A DNA stretch of 64,000 nucleotides from Streptomyces sp. I6. GTDB lineage: Bacteria > Actinomycetota > Actinomycetes > Streptomycetales > Streptomycetaceae. Below the pieces are notes generated by a model that saw nothing but the letters and a program-made list of their open reading frames with translations, was not told the DNA's origin and searched no databases. Location: contig RHDP01000001.1 in assembly GCA_003725745.1 (NCBI GenBank), forward strand, positions 1,209,501-1,273,500, in the 5' to 3' direction. Shown one piece after another: positions 1 to 9,113 of the stretch (positions are counted from its first letter, which is position 1; each line of letters opens with the position of its first letter). The translations under genes were made by a program, and so were the position numbers.

Positions 1-952
1 GCGCCCGGACATCACGTTCGCGTACGGCGCCGCCGCCGGGCTGGCCGGTGACCTGCTCCTCGGCGATCCACGCCGCGGGCACCCGGTCGCGGGCTTCGGC
101 CGGGCGGCCGCCGCGGTCGAACGGGGACTCTGGCACGACCACCGCGGCTGGGGCGCCCTGCACACCGCGGTGTGCGCCGGCGCCGCGGTCGCCGCGGGCG
201 CGCTGGCCGCGGCATCCGCGCGCCGGTCGCGCGGCGCCTCCGTCGCCCTGACCGCGGCCGCCACCTGGGCCGTCGTCGGCGGCACCTCGCTGGGCCGGGA
301 GGCACGCGCGGTCGGCGCGGCGCTGGCGTCCGGGGACCTCGACGACGCCAGGGAGCGGCTGCCGCGTCTGTGCGGGCGCGACCCGCAGGCGCTGGACGGC
401 CCCGGCATCGCCCGCGCCGTCGTCGAGTCCGTCGCCGAGAACACCTCGGACGCCGTGGTGGGCGCCCTCGTCTGGGGCGCGATCGGCGGGGTTCCGGGCC
501 TGCTCGGGTTCCGCGCCGTCAACACCCTGGACGCGATGGTCGGTCACCGGTCCCCCCGCTACCGGCGGTACGGCTGGGCCTCGGCCCGGCTCGACGACCT
601 CGCGGGCTGGCCCGGGGCCAGGCTCACCGCGGCGCTGGCGACCGTCGCGGGCGGCGACCCGCGCGGCGCGGCCCGCGCCTGGCGCCGGGACGCCGCGAAG
701 CACCCGAGCCCGAACGCAGGCCCCGTGGAGGCCGCGTTCGCCGGGGCCCTCGGCGTACGGCTCGGCGGGACGCTGTCGTACGGCGGACGGGTCGAGCACC
801 GGCCCGTACTCAACGGCGGCGGCGGACGGGCCGTCGGGACCGCCGACATCGAGCGGGCGGTGCGGCTCTCGACGCGCGTGGGGGTGCTGGCGCTCGCGGT
901 GTGCGCGGGCGGGCGCCTGGCGGCCGGGGCCCTGCGGCGGAGGCGCGCATGA
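1..952 (+). CDS. cobD: Adenosylcobinamide-phosphate synthase CobD/CbiB (5' end outside window)
   Basis: This integral membrane enzyme attaches the aminopropanol arm (or its phosphate) to adenosylcobyric acid. The frame is open from base 2 with no start in view, so the N-terminus lies upstream. The first residues seen read [19 protein letters not shown], the hallmark GDP-x4-HPV segment of the family. Later family signatures include SVAENTSD and [27 protein letters not shown]. The stop overlaps the cobQ start as ATGA, so the two are translationally coupled. Identification is firm; only the extreme N-terminus is missing. Confidence 0.95.
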   Translation, partial: RPDITFAYGAAAGLAGDLLLGDPRRGHPVAGFGRAAAAVERGLWHDHRGWGALHTAVCAGAAVAAGALAAASARRSRGASVALTAAATWAVVGGTSLGREARAVGAALASGDLDDARERLPRLCGRDPQALDGPGIARAVVESVAENTSDAVVGALVWGAIGGVPGLLGFRAVNTLDAMVGHRSPRYRRYGWASARLDDLAGWPGARLTAALATVAGGDPRGAARAWRRDAAKHPSPNAGPVEAAFAGALGVRLGGTLSYGGRVEHRPVLNGGGGRAVGTADIERAVRLSTRVGVLALAVCAGGRLAAGALRRRRA

Positions 953-2598
953 GCGGGGGCGGACTGCTGGTCGCCGGCACCACGTCGGACGCCGGCAAGA
1001 GCGTCGTGACGGCGGGGATCTGCCGCTGGCTGGTGCGCCGGGGCGTGAAGGTCGCCCCCTTCAAGGGGCAGAACATGTCCCTCAACTCCTTCGTCACCCG
1101 TGAGGGCGCCGAGATCGGCCGGGCGCAGGCCATGCAGGCGCAGGCCGCCCGGGTGGAGCCGACGGCGCTGATGAACCCGGTGCTGCTCAAGCCCGGCGGG
1201 GACCGCTCCAGCCAGGTCGTGCTGATGGGCAGGCCGGTGGGCGAGCTGAGCGCGCGCGGGTTCTTCGGGAGGCCGGGACCCGCGACGAGGCCGGAACGGG
1301 GCGCCCGGGCCCCCGGAAGCCTGCCGGACGGGCCCGGGGGCACCCCCGTGGGGATGCTGCGCGGAGGGCGCCAGGAGGCGCTGCTCGAACCGGTGATGGC
1401 CTGCCTCGAGGAGCTCCGCGGCTCCCATGACGTGGTGATCTGCGAGGGCGCGGGCAGTCCCGCGGAGATCAATCTGCGGCGCACGGACATCGTCAACATG
1501 GGCATCGCCCGCGCCGCGCGGCTCCCCGTGCTCGTCGTGGGCGACATCGACCGGGGCGGGGTCTTCGCCCAGTTCTTCGGTACGACGGCGCTGCTGGCCC
1601 CCGAGGACCAGGAGCTGGTCGCCGGCTACCTCGTCAACAAGTTCCGCGGCGACGTCTCGCTGCTGGAGCCGGGGCTGGAGATGCTGCGCGGGCTCACCGG
1701 GCGGCGGACGTACGGCGTGCTGCCGTACGCGCACGGGCTCGGCATCGACGAGGAGGACGGGCTGCGGGTCTCCCTGCGCGGCGCCGTGCGCGAGTCGGCG
1801 GTGGCGCCGCCGGTCGGCGAGGACGTGCTGCGCGTGGCCGTCTGCGCCGTGCCGCTGATGTCCAACTTCACCGACGTGGACGCGCTGGCGGCCGAACCGG
1901 GCGTGATCGTGCGCTTCGTCGACCGCCCCGAGGAGCTGGCCGACGCCGATCTGGTGATCGTGCCGGGCACGCGGGGCACGGTGCGCGCCCTGGAGTGGCT
2001 GCGCGAGCGGGGCCTCGCGGGCGCCCTCGCCCGGCGGGCGGCCGGGGGCCGGCCCGTGCTCGGCATCTGCGGCGGCTTCCAGGTGCTCGGCGAGCACATC
2101 GACGACGACGTCGAGTCGCGGGCCGGAGCCGTGCCGGGGCTCGGACTGCTCCCGGTCCGGGTGCGGTTCGCCGCGGAGAAGACCCTCGCCCGCCCCTCGG
2201 GCGAGGCGCTGGGGCAGCCCGTCGAGGGGTACGAGATCCACCACGGCGTCGCCGAGGTGCTCGGCGGCGAGCCCTTCCTCGACGGCTGCCGGGTCGGCGA
2301 GGTGTGGGGCACCCACTGGCACGGGTCGCTGGAGAGCGACGGGTTCCGCCGGGCCTTCCTGCGGGCCGTCGCCGCGGCGGCGGGCCGCCGGTTCGTCCCC
2401 GCCCCGGACACCTCCTTCGCCGAGCTGCGCGAAGCCCAGCTCGACCGCCTCGGCGACCTCGTCGAGGAGCACGCGGACACCGACGCGCTGCTCCGCATCA
2501 TCGAGGGCGGCGCGCCCTCGGGCCTGCCGTTCATCCCGCCGGGCGCACCCGGCTTCCCCGCTGCGACCACCGCCGGAACCCCTGGAGCCGCACAGTGA
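949..2598 (+). CDS. cobQ: Cobyric acid synthase CobQ
   Basis: This glutamine-dependent amidotransferase amidates the b, d, e and g side chains of adenosylcobyrinate a,c-diamide. The N-terminal dethiobiotin-synthetase-like ATPase starts [16 protein letters not shown] with a P-loop. The C-terminal class-I glutaminase domain has the nucleophile-elbow [11 protein letters not shown], with a likely catalytic His in the EGYEIHHG segment. The product is 549 residues, longer than the usual roughly 500. The excess is a Gly/Pro/Arg-rich insert of about 35 residues around bases 1261-1370, between [14 protein letters not shown] and [10 protein letters not shown]. Upstream overlap with cobD is ATGA, downstream overlap with the chelatase GTGA. 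Confidence 0.95.
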   Translation: MSGGGLLVAGTTSDAGKSVVTAGICRWLVRRGVKVAPFKGQNMSLNSFVTREGAEIGRAQAMQAQAARVEPTALMNPVLLKPGGDRSSQVVLMGRPVGELSARGFFGRPGPATRPERGARAPGSLPDGPGGTPVGMLRGGRQEALLEPVMACLEELRGSHDVVICEGAGSPAEINLRRTDIVNMGIARAARLPVLVVGDIDRGGVFAQFFGTTALLAPEDQELVAGYLVNKFRGDVSLLEPGLEMLRGLTGRRTYGVLPYAHGLGIDEEDGLRVSLRGAVRESAVAPPVGEDVLRVAVCAVPLMSNFTDVDALAAEPGVIVRFVDRPEELADADLVIVPGTRGTVRALEWLRERGLAGALARRAAGGRPVLGICGGFQVLGEHIDDDVESRAGAVPGLGLLPVRVRFAAEKTLARPSGEALGQPVEGYEIHHGVAEVLGGEPFLDGCRVGEVWGTHWHGSLESDGFRRAFLRAVAAAAGRRFVPAPDTSFAELREAQLDRLGDLVEEHADTDALLRIIEGGAPSGLPFIPPGAPGFPAATTAGTPGAAQ

Positions 2599-4800
2599 GC
2601 AACGCACCCCACTATCCGTTCACGGCGGTCGTCGGCATGGACGACCTGCGGCTCGCCCTGCTGCTGAACGCCGTCAGCCCGGCTGTCGGCGGTGTGCTGG
2701 TGCGCGGGGAGAAGGGCACCGCCAAGTCGACGGCGGTGCGCGCCCTCGCCGCGCTGATGCCCGATGTCGACGTGGTCGCGGGCTGCCGGTTCTCCTGCGC
2801 GCCCGCGGCACCCGACCCGCGATGCCCGGACGGGCCCCACGAGGCCGCCCCCGGCACGGCACGCCCGGCCCGGATCGTCGAACTGCCCGTCGGCGCCTCG
2901 GAGGACCGGCTCGTCGGCGCGCTCGACATCGAACGGGCCCTGGCGGACGGCGTGAAGGCGTTCGAGCCGGGCCTGCTCGCCGACGCCCACCGGGGCGTGC
3001 TCTACGTCGACGAGGTCAATCTGCTCCACGACCACCTCGTCGACCTGCTGCTGGACGCGGCCGCGATGGGTGCCTCCCATGTGGAGCGCGAGGGCGTGTC
3101 CGTACGGCATGCCGCCCGTTTCCTGCTGGTCGGCACGATGAACCCGAAGAGGGCGAGCTGCGGCCGCAGCTGCTGGACCGCTTCGGGCTGACGGTGGAGG
3201 TCGCCGCCTCCCGGGAGCCGGAGCAGCGGGTGGAGGTCGTGCGGCGCAGGCTCGCGTACGACGACGACCCCTCGGCCTTCGCCGCCCGCTGGGCGGCGGA
3301 GGAGGCCGCGCTGCGCGCACGCATCGTGACCGCGCGGGCGACGCTGCCCCGGGTGGAGCTCGGGGACGCGGCGCTCCGGCAGATCGCCGCCACCTGTGCC
3401 GCGTTCGAGGTGGACGGCATGCGCGCCGACATCGTGATGGCCCGGGCCGCGGCGGCGCTGGCCGCCTGGGCGGGCCGTACGGACGTACGCGAGGAGGACG
3501 TGCGGCGGGCCGCGCTCCTCGCGCTCCCCCACCGGCGCCGGCGCAACCCCTTCGACGCGCCCGGCCTCGACGAGGACAAGCTCGACGAGACACTGGAGCG
3601 GTTCGGCGGGGACGGCCGGCCGGACACGGAGCCCGGCCCCGACACGGACCCCGACACGGACCCGTCCGGTCCGGACGGCGGCCCCGGCGGCCCCGGCGGC
3701 AACGACGTCCCGCCCAGAGCCAGGGGCCGGACTCCGCCGCCTCCGCCGGACAGCCCGAGCCGCCCGAACCATCCCGCCCGTCCGAACCGTCCAGCCCGTC
3801 CGAACCGTCCAGCCCGTCCGAGCCGTCCGCCGGGCAGCCGGAGCCCTCCGGGTCGCCCGCCGTGGGCGCCGCCGCGGGCGAGCGGGGCGCCGAGCGGGCC
3901 GGCGAGCCGTTCCGCACCAGGGTGCTCAGTGTGCCCGGTCTCGGCGAGGGCGCCGCCGGACGCCGCTCCCGGGCCCGTACCGAGCACGGCCGGACCACCG
4001 GAGCACACAGGCCGCAGGGGACGCTGACCGCGTTGCACCTGGCGGCGACCGTGCGGGCGGCGGCTCCGCACCAGCACGCCCGCGGCCGCCGCGGACCGGG
4101 CCTCGTGGTGCGCCGGGACGATCTGCGGCAGGCCGCCCGCGAGGGCCGCGAGGGCAATCTCGTGCTCTTCGTCGTCGACGCCTCCGGCTCCATGGCGGCG
4201 CGCCGGCGCATGGGCTCCGTGAAGGGCGCGGTGCTGTCACTGCTGCTGGACGCCTACCAGCGCCGGGACAAGGTCGGTCTGGTCACCTTCCGGGGCACCG
4301 GGGCGGAGGTGGCGCTGCCACCCACCTCGTCCGTGGACGCCGCCGCGGCACGGCTCGGGGAGCTGCCGACCGGCGGCCGGACCCCGCTGGCCGCCGGCCT
4401 GCTGAAAGCCCACGACGTGCTGCGGGTGGAGCGGCTGCGCGACCCGTCGCGGCGCCCGCTCCTGGTGGTCGTGACCGACGGCCGCGCGACCGGGGCCGGC
4501 GGCGACGCCCTCGCGCTCGCCGGGCGCGCCGCCCGGCTGCACGCCGCCGAGGGCACGGCCGCGGTGGTCGTGGACTGCGAGACGGGCCCGGTGCGGCTCG
4601 GCCTCGCCGGGGATCTCGCCCGTGACCTCGGCGGCACCGCCGTCACCCTGGACGAGCTGCGCGCCGACAGCATCGCGGGGCTGGTCCGGGACGTACGGGC
4701 GGCGACGGGATCGAGAACGGGAACGGCGACGGGAACGGGAACGGCGACGGGAACGGGAACGGGAACGGGCAGCACGGCCCGCGACAGGAGGGCAGCGTAG
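2595..4800 (+). CDS. Cobalt/magnesium-chelatase-like ATPase with VWA domain (two apparent -1 frameshifts)
   Basis: A ChlI/BchI-type AAA+ domain fused to an acidic/proline linker and a ChlD/BchD-type von Willebrand A domain, the form that in actinobacteria partners CobN for cobalt insertion. The P-loop is [10 protein letters not shown], the Walker B region [10 protein letters not shown], and the MIDAS motif VDASGSMAA. As printed, the frame breaks twice. At about 3146, MNPKRAS should be [17 protein letters not shown]. At about 3713, the linker leaves the frame encoding [12 protein letters not shown]. Adding one base at each restores about 735 residues from the GTG at 2595. The last 30 residues are Gly-Thr repeats. 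CobN is not in the window. I judge the breaks to be sequence errors. Confidence 0.85.
4711..4771 (+). repeat. Hexanucleotide GGGAAC/GGCGAC microsatellite in chelatase 3' end
   Basis: About ten six-base units alternate GGGAAC, GGCGAC and close variants. They encode a Thr-Gly-Thr-Gly tail just before the stop. A related hexanucleotide tract ends the TetR gene near 33365-33462. The period keeps the frame, so copy-number change should only lengthen the tail. Confidence 0.8.
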
Positions 4801-5408
4801 TGCCGCAGGGAAAGCCGGACGTGGTTCCGGACGATGGTCTCACCACCCGCCAGCGCCGCAACCGGCCGCTGGTGATGGTGCACACGGGCATCGGCAAGGG
4901 GAAGTCCACCGCCGCCTTCGGGATGGCGCTGCGCGCCTGGAACCAGGGCTGGCCCGTGGGGGTGTTCCAGTTCGTCAAGTCGGCGAAGTGGAGGGTCGGC
5001 GAGGAGAACGCGCTCAGGGTCCTCGGTGCGAGCGGCGAGGGCGGCACCGTCCACTGGCACAAGATGGGCGAGGGCTGGTCCTGGATCCAGCGCCCTCCGG
5101 CCGAGGGCGAGCAGTCCCACGAGGACAAGGCGCGCGAGGGCTGGGAGCAGGTCAAGCGGGATCTGGCCGCCGAGACGTACCGGTTCTACGTGCTCGACGA
5201 GTTCGCCTATCTGCTCCACTGGGGCTGGATCGACACGGCCGAGGTCGTCGAGGTGCTGCGCGACCGGCCCGGGACCCAGCACGTCGTCATCACCGGCCGC
5301 AACGCCCCGCCGGAACTCGTCGGGTTCGCCGACCTCGTGACCGACATGTCCAAGGTCAGGCATCCGATGGACGCGGGCCAGAAGGGTCAGCGGGGCATCG
5401 AGTGGTGA
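4800..5408 (+). CDS. cobO: Corrinoid adenosyltransferase CobO (CobA/BtuR type)
   Basis: Transfers the 5'-deoxyadenosyl group of ATP to the reduced cobalt of corrinoids. The 202-residue product has the family P-loop VMVHTGIGKGKSTAAFG near residue 25, the FQFVKSAKW strand and YVLDEFAYLL (Walker B-like). It ends in GQKGQRGIEW, the conserved C-terminus. The GTG start shares its G with the chelatase TAG stop, so the two are tightly coupled. Length is normal for the family. Confidence 0.95.
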   Translation: MPQGKPDVVPDDGLTTRQRRNRPLVMVHTGIGKGKSTAAFGMALRAWNQGWPVGVFQFVKSAKWRVGEENALRVLGASGEGGTVHWHKMGEGWSWIQRPPAEGEQSHEDKAREGWEQVKRDLAAETYRFYVLDEFAYLLHWGWIDTAEVVEVLRDRPGTQHVVITGRNAPPELVGFADLVTDMSKVRHPMDAGQKGQRGIEW

Positions 5409-5427
5409 CGCGGTCGGCAGGCAGAAC

Positions 5428-6945
5428 GTGGTAGCGCGTCTCGTCGTCGCCGCGCCGGCGTCCGGCAGCGGCAAGACCACCGTCGCGACGGGGCTGATGG
5501 CGGCCTTCACGGCCGCCGGTCTCGCCGTGTCGCCGCACAAGGTGGGACCCGACTACATCGATCCCGGGTACCACGCGCTCGCCACCGGGCGGCCGGGCCG
5601 CAACCTCGACGCGTACATGTGCGGCACGGAACTGATCGCCCCGCTGTTCGCGCACGGCGCGCGCGGGTGCGAACTGGCGGTGGTCGAGGGCGTGATGGGG
5701 TTGTACGACGGGGCGGCCGGGGCCGGTGAGCTGGCCTCCACGGCCCAGGTCGCCAAGCTGCTGCGGGCGCCGGTGGTACTGGTCGTCGACGCCTCGTCGC
5801 AGTCCCGGTCGGTGGCGGCCCTGGTACACGGATTCGCGTCCTGGGACCCGGAGGTGCGGCTCGGCGGGGTGATCCTCAACAAGGTCGCCACCGACCGCCA
5901 CGAGGCCCTGCTGCGGGACGCCCTGGAGGAGTCCGGGGTGCCGGTGCTGGGGGCGCTGCGCCGTGCTCCCGGGGTGGCGACGCCGTCGCGGCACCTGGGG
6001 CTGGTGCCGGTCGCCGAGCGGCGGACGGATGCGGTCGGCGCGGTCGCCGCGCAGGCCGAGCAGGTGCGGGCGGGCTGCGACCTCCAGGCGCTGCTGGCCC
6101 TGGCGCGCAGCGCACCGCCCCTCGCCGGGGACCCCTGGGACCCCGGGGCGGCACTGGACTCCCCCGCCGCGGGAGCCCCGTACCGGCGGCCCGCCGAGGC
6201 CCCGGACCCGGGGCCCGTCGGGTCGGGTGACCGGCGGACCGTCGGGTCCGGTGGCGTGAGGACAGTCGGGTCCGGTGGCGTGAGGACAGTCGGGTCGGGT
6301 GGCGTGAGGCCCGTCGGGTCGGGTGAGGGGCGGCCCGTCGTCGCCGTGGCCGGGGGCGCCGCGTTCACGTTCTCGTACGCCGAGCACGCGGAGCTGCTGA
6401 GGGCCGCGGGCGCGGACGTCGTCACCTTCGACCCGCTCCGCGACGAGGAACTGCCCGCCGGCACGGCCGGCCTGGTCATCGGCGGCGGCTTCCCCGAGGT
6501 GTACGCCCCGGAGCTGTCCGCCAACTCCCGCCTCCGCAAGACGGTCGCCGAACTCGCCCGCTCGGGAGCGCCCGTCGCCGCCGAGTGCGCCGGTCTGCTG
6601 TACCTCGCGCGCTCCCTCGACGGCAGGCCCATGTGCGGGGTGCTGGACGCCGACGCCCGGATGACGGATCGGCTGACGCTGGGCTACCGGGACGCCGTGG
6701 CGGTGGGCGACAGCGCCCTGGCCCCGGCCGGGACCCGGATGCGCGGCCACGAGTTCCACCGCACCGTGACGGAGCCGGGCGCGGGAGCCACCCCGGCCTG
6801 GGGACTCCGGCAGCCGGAGCCAAGGGTCGAGGGCTTCGTGCAGGACGGCGTGCACGCGAGCTATGTGCACACGCACTGGGCGGGGGCGCCGGGGGCGGCC
6901 CGCCGGTTCGCGGAGGGGTGCGCGGCGTGGGACGCGCGGGGATAG
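5428..6945 (+). CDS. cobB: Cobyrinate a,c-diamide synthase CobB
   Basis: Amidates the a and c carboxylates of cobyrinate (or hydrogenobyrinate) using glutamine and ATP. The N-terminal ATPase begins VVAAPASGSGKTTVATGLMAA. Further signatures are HKVGPDYIDPGYH and VEGVMGLYDG. The C-terminal glutaminase carries the nucleophile in AAECAGLLYLA and GGGFPEVYAPEL. The GTG at 5428 lies 19 bases after cobO. The linker between the two domains holds five 24-base tandem units (6217-6336), making the protein 505 residues, somewhat long for the family. It ends 20 bases before the convergent ZIP gene. Confidence 0.95.
   Translation: MVARLVVAAPASGSGKTTVATGLMAAFTAAGLAVSPHKVGPDYIDPGYHALATGRPGRNLDAYMCGTELIAPLFAHGARGCELAVVEGVMGLYDGAAGAGELASTAQVAKLLRAPVVLVVDASSQSRSVAALVHGFASWDPEVRLGGVILNKVATDRHEALLRDALEESGVPVLGALRRAPGVATPSRHLGLVPVAERRTDAVGAVAAQAEQVRAGCDLQALLALARSAPPLAGDPWDPGAALDSPAAGAPYRRPAEAPDPGPVGSGDRRTVGSGGVRTVGSGGVRTVGSGGVRPVGSGEGRPVVAVAGGAAFTFSYAEHAELLRAAGADVVTFDPLRDEELPAGTAGLVIGGGFPEVYAPELSANSRLRKTVAELARSGAPVAAECAGLLYLARSLDGRPMCGVLDADARMTDRLTLGYRDAVAVGDSALAPAGTRMRGHEFHRTVTEPGAGATPAWGLRQPEPRVEGFVQDGVHASYVHTHWAGAPGAARRFAEGCAAWDARG
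6217..6336 (+). repeat. Five 24-bp tandem units in the cobB interdomain linker
   Basis: The units start at 6217, 6241, 6265, 6289 and 6313 and each begins GTCGGGTC(C/G)GGTG. The second and third appear identical. Each encodes eight residues of the type VGSGGVRT. The tract sits between the ATPase and glutaminase domains, where length should be tolerated. Confidence 0.9.
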
Positions 6946-6965
6946 GCGCCGGTGGCCCCGGTGGG

Positions 6966-7738
6966 TCACTCCGCCAGGCCCGTCACCAGCCAGATGAACG
7001 CCACACCCGCGACCGTGCACAGCAGGACCGGCCGGGCCGGGCGGCCCTGGTGCGCCTCAGGCAGGATCTCCGCGGCGGCGAGGTGGAGCAGCGCGCCGCC
7101 GAAGAAGCCGAGGTAGCCGCCGAGCAGCTCCGGCGGCATCGTGAACAGCAGCGTGGAGGCGGCACCGGCCACCGGCGCGACGGCCGCGGCGAACAGCATG
7201 GCGACGGCCTTGCGGCGCTCGTTCCCGTACAGGCTGGTGACGGTGTACGTGTTGAAGCCGTCCGCGAAGTCGTGGGCGATGACCGCGAGCGCCACCGTCA
7301 GCCCCATCCCGCCGCCCGCCTGGAAGGCCGCGCCGATGGCGACGCCGTCCATCAGGCTGTGCAGCACCATGGCCGCGGCGGCGGTCATGCCGACCTGCGG
7401 GACGCGGTGGCGATCGGCGTGCCGGCCGCCACCGTACGCCCCGTGCGGCGCCCGGCCGCCACCGTACGCCCCGTGCGGCGCCCGGCCGCCGGCCGGCAGC
7501 CGCCCCACCACGTGGGCCAGCAGAAAGCCGCCCGTGAACAGCAGCATGGCCTGCGGTACTCCGAGGACCTCCTCCCCGCCGCGGCCATCGCCTCCGGCAG
7601 CAGGTCGAGTCCGGCGACGCCCAGCATCAGGCCCCCGGCGAGGCCGAGCACGAGGTGGCGGCGGACGGTGACGCGCTGCGCCACCCACCCGCCGAACAGC
7701 GTCATCTGGAACGCGCCGAGCGCGACGAGCACCGCCAT
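6966..7738 (-). CDS. ZIP-family divalent metal transporter (one apparent -1 frameshift)
   Basis: A predicted multi-pass inner-membrane carrier of the ZIP type, probably for zinc or a related divalent cation. Family signatures are VLHSLMDGVAIGAAF and AVIAHDFADGFNTYTV, whose His and Asp/Glu line the metal path, and EILPEAHQ near the end. The N-terminal part starts at the ATG complementing 7736-7738 and reads to LLPEAMAA. One base is missing near 7580, after which the second frame resumes GGEEVLGVPQAMLLF. The corrected length is 257 residues. A His-containing loop is built from two 30-base repeats (7422-7481). Its position inside a cobalamin cluster makes cobalt a tempting substrate, but nothing in the sequence settles that. 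Confidence 0.75.
7422..7481. repeat. Two 30-bp direct repeats in the ZIP transporter loop
   Basis: The units 7422-7451 and 7452-7481 appear identical, and a partial third begins at 7482. On the coding strand they encode the ten-residue repeat APHGAYGGGR, placing extra histidines in the variable cytoplasmic loop. Confidence 0.9.
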
Positions 7739-7785
7739 GGGTTCTTGCTAGCCGATCCGGCCCCCGCCGCGCCGGGTGCCACGCC

Positions 7786-8322
7786 ATGACCGGCCTCACG
7801 GGCCGGTTCGTCGTGGGGGTCGGGGCGCGCCGGGGTGCGCCCGCGGACGAGGTGCTCGATCTGGTCCGGGACGCGCTGCGGGAGGCCGGGGCGGCGGCGA
7901 GTTCGGTCGTGGCCTTCGCGACCGTGGCCGCCAAGGCACGCGAACCGGGTGTCGCGGCCGCGGCGGCCGCGCTCGGCGTGCCGGTGCGGGTCCACCCCGC
8001 CGAGGAACTCGCCCGCGTACCGGTGCCGAACCCGTCCGCGGCGGCCGCCGCGGTGGGCACCCGGTCGGTGGCGGAGGCGGCGGCCCTCGCCGAGGGAGGA
8101 GAACTCGTGGTGGGGAAACGAAAATCCGGAGGTCAGGGGCGACCCGGCGCGGTGACCTGTGCCATCGTGCGGCTTGCGGATCCTTCGGCTCCGGAACCGG
8201 TCCCGCCACGCGTGGAACCGATGGCGCCGGACGTGATCCCGGACGTGATCCCGGACGTGAACGACGGCGGACCGGTCGGACAGCACCGGCGGCATCGCCA
8301 CCACCGCAAGGAGAATGTGTGA
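7786..8322 (+). CDS. CobE / CbiG C-terminal-domain protein
   Basis: A 178-residue protein whose first 130 residues match the CobE/CbiG-C fold used in cobalamin ring contraction chemistry. Visible signatures are VVGVGARRGAPADEVLDLV at the N-terminus, a VVAFATVAAKAREPG segment, and LVVGKRKSGGQGRPGAVTCAIVRL. The remaining tail is low complexity. It includes a 12-base repeat encoding DVIPDVIPDV and a His/Arg-rich end (HRRHRHHRK). It lies 47 bases from the divergent ZIP start and overlaps the next gene by four bases. Assignment to the family is good; the exact step is inferred. Confidence 0.75.
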   Translation: MTGLTGRFVVGVGARRGAPADEVLDLVRDALREAGAAASSVVAFATVAAKAREPGVAAAAAALGVPVRVHPAEELARVPVPNPSAAAAAVGTRSVAEAAALAEGGELVVGKRKSGGQGRPGAVTCAIVRLADPSAPEPVPPRVEPMAPDVIPDVIPDVNDGGPVGQHRRHRHHRKENV

Positions 8323-9113
8323 CTTCCCCGCCCGCACTGCTCATCGCCGCGGACGGCGTCCCGGACGACGCAGGCGCCGAGACGCTGCTGGACTTCGTGG
8401 AGCACCTGGGCAGCCGCCATCCCGCAATCCCCGTCGCGGCCGGCGTCGTCGGCGACGGCAGGTGGCCGCTCCCCGCGGCCGTGGCCGAGCTGGTGGCCGC
8501 CGGAGCGGAGCGGGTGGCCGCCGTCCCGCTGGCACTGGCACCGGACCGGCGGACCGAGGACGCCCTGTCCGCCGCGCTCGACGCCGTCCGCGAGGACCGG
8601 CCCGGGCTCGCCGTGACCGTGAGCGGCGCCTTCGGCCCCGGCCCGGCGGTGCTCGCGCTGCTGGAACGACGGCTCGACGAGGCGCTCGGCGGCGGCGCGC
8701 GCTCGCCGCGCGACCGCGCGGGAGTGACGGTGCTGCTGGTCGCGCCCGGTTCGGCGGATCCGCAGGCCAACGCCGAGGTGCACCGGGCGGCCCGGCTGCT
8801 CTGGGAGGGCCGGGGATACGCGGGGGTGGAGACCGCGTTCGTGTCGACGGCCGCACCCGACGTACCGGCGGGGCTCGACAGGTGCATACGGCTCGGGGCG
8901 CGGCGGATCGTGGTACTGCCGTACGTCCTGTTCGGCGGCGGCCCGGCCGAACGGGCCAGGATGCAGGCCGAGGGCTGGGCCGCGGCGCACCCGGGCACCG
9001 AGGTCCGCTGCGCCGAAGTGATCGGCGCGGCGGACGGGTTGGCCGATCTGGTCGTCGACCGCTACCGGCAGGCCGCCGCCTCGCCGGTCCCGGCCCGGAC
9101 GGGACGACCGTGA
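8319..9113 (+). CDS. CbiX-like sirohydrochlorin chelatase family protein
   Basis: A 264-residue protein of two class-II chelatase-like halves (CbiX/SirB). The N-terminal half begins LLIAADGVPDDAGAETLLDFVEHL. The second half carries VLLVAPGSADPQANAEVHRAARLLWE and RIVVLPYVLFGGG. The canonical N-terminal active-site His of the HG motif is replaced (ADGVPDD), so metal insertion activity is uncertain. The GTG start at 8319 overlaps the CobE stop. The stop overlaps the cobC GTG. The context fits cobalt insertion or a divergent helper role in the B12 cluster. Confidence 0.7.
   Translation: MTSPPALLIAADGVPDDAGAETLLDFVEHLGSRHPAIPVAAGVVGDGRWPLPAAVAELVAAGAERVAAVPLALAPDRRTEDALSAALDAVREDRPGLAVTVSGAFGPGPAVLALLERRLDEALGGGARSPRDRAGVTVLLVAPGSADPQANAEVHRAARLLWEGRGYAGVETAFVSTAAPDVPAGLDRCIRLGARRIVVLPYVLFGGGPAERARMQAEGWAAAHPGTEVRCAEVIGAADGLADLVVDRYRQAAASPVPARTGRP

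Noticed and set aside
559-2607. Long open frames opposite cobD/cobQ and opposite many other genes
   Set aside because: They mirror codon bias of the true gene, carry no domain signatures and are usual high-GC shadows.
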